A stretch of DNA of 6,841 bases from an uncultured Actinomycetes bacterium (GTDB taxonomy: Bacteria; Actinomycetota; Thermoleophilia; Solirubrobacterales; Thermoleophilaceae): the NCBI GenBank assembly GCA_946481495.1, contig CAMLNW010000151.1:1-6841 (forward strand), read 5' to 3'. Under the pieces are notes generated by a model, which was given only the letters and a program-made list of their open reading frames with translations, was not told the DNA's origin and ran no database searches. Positions 1 through 6,841 of this stretch are shown here, piece after piece. How positions within the stretch are numbered: the stretch's first letter is position 1; each line of letters begins with the position of its first letter. A program made the translations under genes and the position numbers.

Positions 1-3373
<3,373 letters not shown>

Positions 3374-3384
3374 GGCGGAGGACT

Positions 3385-4680
3385 CTAGCCGAGGGAGTTC
3401 CTGAGCAGCTTTCCACCGGCGTTGCGCGGCAACGACGCGACTCGGACGACGCGCTTTGGCACCTGATAGCCGGCGAGACGCTCGCGACAGAAGGCGAGCA
3501 GGTCATAGTCGGAGACCGGACTGCGCTCGACTACGTAGGCGGTCACCGCCTCCCCCCAGTCGGGGTCAGGCGTTCCGGCGACACCAGCGTCGGCTAGCGC
3601 GGGGTGCGTCGCCAGTACCGCCTCGACGGCGGCCGGCGCGACCTTCTCCCCCCCGGTGACGATCAGCTCCTTGATCCGGCCCTCGACGTGGAGGCGACCG
3701 TGGCGATCGACGCTGCCGATGTCGCCCGTGTGCAGCCAGCCATCGTCGAAGATCGCACCTGGCGCGACCATCGGGCCGCGGACGAGGATCTCGCCGTCGG
3801 CCGCAATCTCGATGTCGGCGTCAGGTAGTGGTGTCGCTGCCGATTCCCACGGATCGGTTACTGCGACCTGAGACGCGGTCTCGGTCATGCCATAGGTGCA
3901 GCGGACGGGAAGTCCGGTTTCACGTGCCCATTCCACGAGATCGGGAGGGATCGGCCCACCGCCGAGCAGCAAGGCGCGCAGGCCGGGCGTCTCGGTCAGC
4001 CCAGCGTCGCGTAGGCGGCGAAGCTGAGTGGGAACGAGCGAGATCAGCGAGACCTCACCTGCGACAAGCGCCACGAGGACGGCCTCGACGTCGAAGCGGT
4101 CATGGAGGACGGCCGTAGTCGCATTACGTGCACAGCGCGTGAGGATGCTCAGGCCGGCGACGTGGAACAGCGGCAGCGGAGACAACCAACGATCATCAGG
4201 CCCGCTGCCGAAAACCGCCGCTGATCCGGTAGCGGCGGCATCGAGGTTCCCGGCGGTCAGCTCGACCGGCTTCGGCTCGCCCTCGGTTCCAGAGGTGAAA
4301 AGGACGGTGTGAACAGCTTCGGCGTCGAGCTCACGAATGGGCTCGACAACGGCCTCCATCCCGTCGAGCGGCGCCTCGACGACGACATCGGCGCCGACGG
4401 CCGCGGCCTGGCTGCGCTGCTGGTCCGCCGACAGGCGCGTGTTGAGCGGGACAAGCGCCGCGCCGATCCGTGGCGCAGCATGAAGCAAGGCGGCAAAGGT
4501 CGTCGATGGCGGCACCGTGGTTGCGACTCTCCCCCCCTCGCCGACCCCCAGCGCCGCGAGATGGCGAGCAGCGCTGTCGGCGGCCGCGTTGAGCTCGGCA
4601 TAGGTCAAAGATCCGTCCGGCGCGTCCACCGCAACGTGGTCAGCTCGTTGGCGTGCGGCCGCCGTTACCCAGTCGTTCAC
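3385..4680 (-). CDS. menE: o-succinylbenzoate-CoA ligase (AMP-forming)
   Basis: This member of the ANL adenylating superfamily is predicted to activate o-succinylbenzoate with ATP and CoA, giving the substrate of MenB. The 431 residues carry the family motifs in order: phosphate loop TSGTEGEPK (129-137), PLFHVAGL (170-177), GGGPIP (240-245), YGMTETAS (263-270), LHTGDIG (316-322), hinge [14 protein letters not shown] (334-347) and the catalytic lysine K424 in NAGGKLLR. The loop differs from the common TSGTTGKPKG by acidic residues at 133 and 135. The motifs alone support an acyl-CoA ligase; the o-succinylbenzoate assignment rests mainly on menB and menA next door. The GTG start at 4680 follows a candidate -10 box by 7 nt, so the mRNA may be leaderless. 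The gene leads the ilvC-serC-serA run. Two runs of seven G (coding strand) interrupt it, at 3648-3654 and 4531-4537. A different aryl- or acyl-CoA ligase remains possible. Confidence 0.87.
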   Translation of the reverse strand: MNDWVTAAARQRADHVAVDAPDGSLTYAELNAAADSAARHLAALGVGEGGRVATTVPPSTTFAALLHAAPRIGAALVPLNTRLSADQQRSQAAAVGADVVVEAPLDGMEAVVEPIRELDAEAVHTVLFTSGTEGEPKPVELTAGNLDAAATGSAAVFGSGPDDRWLSPLPLFHVAGLSILTRCARNATTAVLHDRFDVEAVLVALVAGEVSLISLVPTQLRRLRDAGLTETPGLRALLLGGGPIPPDLVEWARETGLPVRCTYGMTETASQVAVTDPWESAATPLPDADIEIAADGEILVRGPMVAPGAIFDDGWLHTGDIGSVDRHGRLHVEGRIKELIVTGGEKVAPAAVEAVLATHPALADAGVAGTPDPDWGEAVTAYVVERSPVSDYDLLAFCRERLAGYQVPKRVVRVASLPRNAGGKLLRNSLG

Positions 4681-4687
4681 CGGCCGT

Positions 4688-4717
4688 AGCGTACGCGGCC
4701 CTGCTGTTACACATCAA
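4688..4717 (-). promoter_or_regulatory. candidate leaderless promoter of menE-ilvC-serC-serA
   Basis: On the minus strand TTGATG (4717-4712) and TACGCT (4693-4688) are separated by 18 nt. The -10 fits TANNNT and ends 7 nt before the menE GTG, so transcription would start at or next to that codon. The -35 half lies inside the inverted repeat at 4708-4723. A palindrome GCGTACGC (4689-4696) overlaps the -10 and a GGCCG/CGGCC pair (4682-4686, 4696-4700) surrounds it. This is pattern matching only. Confidence 0.45.
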
Positions 4718-4723
4718 TGTGTA
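4708..4723. promoter_or_regulatory. perfect inverted repeat, probable VapB/VapBC operator
   Basis: TACACAT and ATGTGTA form a perfect 7-bp dyad around a CA spacer. It is AT-rich in an otherwise GC-rich window and lies just before the antitoxin gene. Antitoxins of this class usually bind such short dyads with the toxin and repress their own operon. The left arm contains the candidate vapB -35 (TACACA) and the dyad also covers the candidate menE -35. A looser CTGTT/AACAG pair (4704-4708, 4725-4729) lies outside it, two bases off the same centre. The repeat is seen directly; the binding role is inferred. Confidence 0.6.
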
Positions 4724-4736
4724 GAACAGCTAATAT
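4708..4736 (+). promoter_or_regulatory. candidate promoter of vapBC
   Basis: TACACA (4708-4713, four of six matches to TTGACA) and TAATAT (4731-4736) are separated by 17 nt. TAATAT is an excellent -10 and rare in DNA this GC-rich. It ends 7 nt before GTG 4744, the codon where antitoxin homology begins, so a leaderless transcript is plausible. The -35 lies within the left arm of the inverted repeat, as expected for an autorepressed toxin-antitoxin promoter. Confidence 0.55.
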
Positions 4737-4743
4737 GCATGTC

Positions 4744-4947
4744 GTGGCCCGGACGAACATCGAGATCGACGAAGCGCTGATGCGGCGGGTGATGGACCAC
4801 TTTGGCTTCGCCAGCATGCGTGAAGCGGTCGATTTCGCGCTGCGGGAACTGGTAGCGCCCGACATCAAGGAGTTGCTCGAGCTACGCGGCATGGGCTGGG
4901 AGGGTGACCTCGACGTGCTACGCGGCAAGAAGCGGGACCAGCCGTGA
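4744..4947 (+). CDS. vapB: VapB-type antitoxin of a type II toxin-antitoxin pair
   Basis: This small protein is predicted to bind and neutralise the adjacent PIN-domain RNase and to bind the operator upstream. From GTG 4744 it has 67 residues. The opening MARTNIEIDEALMRRVM, followed by GFASMREAVDFALRELV, is the typical short strand and two helices of the VapB family with MARTNIxID openings. The C-terminal tail ends in an LRGMGWEGDLDVLR segment, which in this family wraps the toxin active site. Two upstream in-frame ATG codons (4717 and 4735) exist. I prefer 4744 because family similarity starts exactly there, and because 4717 lies inside the inverted repeat and 4735 inside the TAATAT box. No Shine-Dalgarno precedes any of the three. 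The stop overlaps the vapC start (GTGA), the usual arrangement for balanced synthesis. The start is less certain than the identity. Confidence 0.85.
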   Translation: MARTNIEIDEALMRRVMDHFGFASMREAVDFALRELVAPDIKELLELRGMGWEGDLDVLRGKKRDQP

Positions 4948-5348
4948 TCGTCGTCGATAGCTCGGCCTGGATCGAGATGTTCCGAGCGACTGAGAGCCCA
5001 GCTGACCTCACGCTGACGCGTCTGTTGAGCGAAGGTGCGGCACTCGCGGTTACGGGACTCGTGGTGGCGGAGGTGCTTGCGGGAGCACGCGATCAGGTCG
5101 AGCATCACCGCCTACGGCGGCATCTCGCCGCATGTCGAATGCTCCATCTAGATGGCCTGCTGGGATTTGAGTCGGCGGCCAAGCTCGTGCAGGAGTGTCG
5201 CGCCCGCGGTGTGACGCCGAGCGTCAGCGACTGCCTCATAGCCGCCCCCGCTCGAGACGCCCGAGCAGCGGTACTTCACGCGGACAAGGACTTCGACGCG
5301 ATTGCTGGCGTAACCAGCCTGGCGATCTACCCGCTGGACGACGCCTGA
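4944..5348 (+). CDS. vapC: VapC-type PIN-domain ribonuclease toxin
   Basis: This is predicted to be the toxin of the pair, a Mg2+-dependent endoribonuclease that cuts structured RNA such as tRNA or rRNA when VapB is degraded. The actual target cannot be read from sequence. Its 134 residues span one PIN domain. The acidic residues are all present: D5 in VVDSSAWIE, E43 in VVAEVLAG, D96 in SVSDCLIA, and D114, D116 and D118 in HADKDFDAI. The toxin is therefore probably catalytically intact. Pro102 falls in the helix after D96 (LIAAPARDA), where a proline is unexpected. The GTG start overlaps the vapB stop by 4 nt. Codons such as ATA and CTA appear more often than in the biosynthetic genes around it, which fits acquisition by transfer, but I judged this by eye. 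menB follows after 26 nt on the same strand without a visible terminator. Confidence 0.92.
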   Translation: MIVVDSSAWIEMFRATESPADLTLTRLLSEGAALAVTGLVVAEVLAGARDQVEHHRLRRHLAACRMLHLDGLLGFESAAKLVQECRARGVTPSVSDCLIAAPARDARAAVLHADKDFDAIAGVTSLAIYPLDDA

Positions 5349-5365
5349 CCGTCTCGCTCTAACCT
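5335..5365 (+). promoter_or_regulatory. weak candidate promoter of menBA
   Basis: TGGACG (5335-5340) and TAACCT (5360-5365) are 19 nt apart, with the -35 inside the last vapC codons. The -10 ends 9 nt before the menB ATG, which has no Shine-Dalgarno, so a leaderless start is possible. The spacing is long and the match modest. The alternative is read-through from the vapBC promoter. Confidence 0.3.
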
Positions 5366-5374
5366 TCTCCGCCG

Positions 5375-6274
5375 ATGGCGGCGACCGACGAGACCCGTAC
5401 GAGCAGCGACTGGGCGACCGAGCAGGCGAAGCGGGCGATCGCTCCCGGCGCTGACTGGCAGGCCGCTGCCGAGTACGAGGACATTCGCTACGAGACGGCG
5501 GACGGGATCGCCAAGATCACGATTGACCGGCCAGAGGTGCGAAACGCGTTCCGGCCGCAGACGATCGTCGAGATCTCCGACGCGCTCGAGCGGGCGCGCG
5601 AGGACACGGCCGTCGGTGTGATCGCTCTGACCGGCGAGGGGCCGCTCGCGTTCTGCTCCGGAGGCGACCAGCGCGTGCGCGGCGACTCCGGCTACTTGAC
5701 CGACCCGGGCGCCAAGGCCTCGGTCGGCCGCTTCCACGTCACCGACCTGCACGTCCAGATCCGGCGGTTGCCGAAGCCTGTGGTGGCGATGATCGCCGGA
5801 TACGCGGTCGGCGGCGGCCACGTCCTGCACATCGTCTGCGACCTCTCGATCGCGGCCGACAACGCCCGCTTCGGCCAGACCGGCCCTAAGGTCGGCTCGT
5901 TCGACGGCGGTTTTGGCGCCAGCCTGCTCGCGGCCCAGGTCGGCCAGAAGAAGGCGAAGGAGATCTGGTTCCTCTGCCGCCAGTACGGCGCCCAGGAGGC
6001 GTTGGAGATGGGGCTGGTCAACACGGTCGTCCCACTCGAGCAGCTCGAGGTCGAGACGGTCCAGTGGTGTCGCGAGATGCTCGAGCTGTCGCCGTTCTCG
6101 CTGCGGCTGCTGAAGGCGAGCTTCAACGCGTCGGAGGACGGGATGACCGGAATCCAGCAGCTCGCCCACGACGCCAATCTCCTCTTCTACGGCAGCGAGG
6201 AGGCGGCCGAGGGCCGCGACGCCTACCGCGAGAAGCGGACGCCGGACTTCGGCAAGTTCCCGCGCCGGCCGTGA
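5375..6274 (+). CDS. menB: 1,4-dihydroxy-2-naphthoyl-CoA synthase, type I
   Basis: This crotonase-fold enzyme closes the second ring of menaquinone, converting o-succinylbenzoyl-CoA to 1,4-dihydroxy-2-naphthoyl-CoA. The 299 residues match MenB closely: [20 protein letters not shown] (35-54), VRNAFRPQT (55-63), [12 protein letters not shown] (93-104) with Y107 after it, [11 protein letters not shown] (142-152) and [16 protein letters not shown] (166-181). The C-terminal block has [16 protein letters not shown] (280-295). D177 in SFDGG and Y107 are likely catalytic residues, and Y272 is a conserved-looking Tyr in the LLFYGSEE block. G170 in QTGPKVG marks the bicarbonate-dependent type I form; type II enzymes, as in M. 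tuberculosis, carry Asp there. The N-terminal stretch before EDIRYE is about 15 residues longer than in E. coli and contains no alternative ATG. The gene lies 26 nt after vapC and overlaps menA by GTGA, so menBA are co-transcribed. Identification is secure. Confidence 0.97.
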   Translation: MAATDETRTSSDWATEQAKRAIAPGADWQAAAEYEDIRYETADGIAKITIDRPEVRNAFRPQTIVEISDALERAREDTAVGVIALTGEGPLAFCSGGDQRVRGDSGYLTDPGAKASVGRFHVTDLHVQIRRLPKPVVAMIAGYAVGGGHVLHIVCDLSIAADNARFGQTGPKVGSFDGGFGASLLAAQVGQKKAKEIWFLCRQYGAQEALEMGLVNTVVPLEQLEVETVQWCREMLELSPFSLRLLKASFNASEDGMTGIQQLAHDANLLFYGSEEAAEGRDAYREKRTPDFGKFPRRP

Positions 6275-6841
6275 GCCCGGTCGCCGACGCACCCCACGCC
6301 GCGGGCGGCGCGCTGCGCTTGTGGGCGCTGGCCGCACGACCGCGCACGCTGCCGGCAGCAGTCGCTCCGGTGCTGGTCGGCACGGCGCTGGCGATCGACT
6401 ACGACCAGTTCAAGCCGCTTGCCTTCCTCGCCGCCTTGATCGGGAGCATCTTCATCCAGATCGGGACGAACCTCTCGAACGACTACTCCGACGCGCGGCG
6501 CGGCGCCGACACCGAGGACCGGCTGGGGCCAGTGCGAGTGACGGCTGGCGGGCTGATGCCGCCGCGGCGGGTGCTGATCGGAACCTACGTCGCGTTCGGC
6601 ATCGCGGTGCTGGCGGGGCTCTATCTGGCCGCGATCACCGGGCCGGAGCTGATCCTCGTCGGCGTGGCGTCGATCGCTGCCGGCGTGCTCTACACCGGCG
6701 GACCGAAGCCGTACGGCTACGAGGGCCTCGGCGAGCTGTTCGTCTTCCTCTTCTTCGGTGTCGTCGCGGTCGTCGGCAGCTACTACGTCCAGGCCGAGGA
6801 GCTGCCGTGGGAGGCGTTCGCGCTGTCGGTCCCGGTCGGTC
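6271..6841 (+). CDS. menA: 1,4-dihydroxy-2-naphthoate polyprenyltransferase, C-terminus beyond window
   Basis: This integral membrane enzyme of the UbiA family attaches a polyprenyl chain to 1,4-dihydroxy-2-naphthoate, giving demethylmenaquinone. My translation from GTG 6271 gives 190 codons to the window edge; the family is about 290-310 residues, so roughly a third is missing. The entry block [20 protein letters not shown] (20-39) is typical of MenA. The first Asp-rich motif [11 protein letters not shown] (70-80) has D71, D74 and D80 as likely Mg-diphosphate ligands and runs into [15 protein letters not shown], which separates MenA from other UbiA proteins. Hydrophobic segments lie at about 27-42, 50-69, 101-120, 124-142 and 154-172. 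The second Asp-rich motif is off the window. The start overlaps the menB stop as GTGA, with no visible Shine-Dalgarno. Confidence 0.95.
   Translation, partial: MSPVADAPHAAGGALRLWALAARPRTLPAAVAPVLVGTALAIDYDQFKPLAFLAALIGSIFIQIGTNLSNDYSDARRGADTEDRLGPVRVTAGGLMPPRRVLIGTYVAFGIAVLAGLYLAAITGPELILVGVASIAAGVLYTGGPKPYGYEGLGELFVFLFFGVVAVVGSYYVQAEELPWEAFALSVPVG

Noticed and set aside
4704..4729. Inverted repeat at the vapB promoter as an intrinsic terminator or attachment site
   Set aside because: The dyad is AT-rich, only 7 bp, not followed by a T-run, and sits between promoter elements. No matching direct repeat flanking vapBC was found by eye, so an operator is the better reading.
4707..5108. 133-residue open frame on the minus strand opposite vapBC
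   Set aside because: No recognisable domain, overlaps both toxin-antitoxin genes and would begin inside vapC; composition is that of an antisense shadow.
5349..5374. Possible terminator between vapC and menB
   Set aside because: The 26-nt gap has no GC-rich hairpin and no T-run, so I see nothing that would stop transcription.
5327..6337. 336-residue open frame on the minus strand opposite menB
   Set aside because: Antisense shadow rich in Arg, Leu, Val and Asp; menB has full-length family identity on the other strand.

Overview
The window is a dense, high-GC stretch of bacterial chromosome. It holds eight protein genes in two divergent groups, with almost no non-coding DNA. I see no rRNA, tRNA, CRISPR array, insertion sequence or convincing intrinsic terminator. 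The gene content suggests Actinomycetota: SerC is the mycobacterial type, G/C-ending codons dominate, GTG starts are common, and several genes look leaderless. A deep-branching class such as Thermoleophilia is possible, because MenB is the bicarbonate-type (type I) enzyme rather than the type II form of Mycobacterium. That placement is inference from memory of protein families, not a search result.

Left part, minus strand, transcribed right to left from 4680 to 1: an o-succinylbenzoate-CoA ligase (menE), ketol-acid reductoisomerase (ilvC), phosphoserine aminotransferase (serC) and D-3-phosphoglycerate dehydrogenase (serA, C-terminus cut by the window edge). The junctions are 11 nt, 5 nt and a 4-nt ATGA overlap, so this looks like one operon. 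It joins a menaquinone gene to one branched-chain amino acid step and to the first two serine steps. ilvB and ilvN are not next to ilvC.

Middle, 4681-4743: the only real intergenic region, a short divergent promoter region. It holds a 16-bp inverted repeat (TACACAT-CA-ATGTGTA). This overlaps the candidate -35 boxes of both the leftward menE unit and the rightward toxin-antitoxin unit. Each candidate -10 hexamer ends 7 nt before a GTG codon, which suggests leaderless transcripts.

Right part, plus strand: a VapBC-type toxin-antitoxin pair (vapB, vapC, GTGA overlap), then 26 nt later menB and menA (GTGA overlap, menA cut by the window edge). MenE, MenB and MenA act in one pathway: MenE makes o-succinylbenzoyl-CoA, MenB cyclises it to 1,4-dihydroxy-2-naphthoyl-CoA, and after thioester hydrolysis MenA prenylates the naphthoate. 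The simplest reading is a divergent menE / menBA locus into which a vapBC module has been placed.

I do not see a clearly undescribed system. The observation most worth checking is the promoter architecture that may couple toxin-antitoxin autoregulation to menaquinone genes on both sides.
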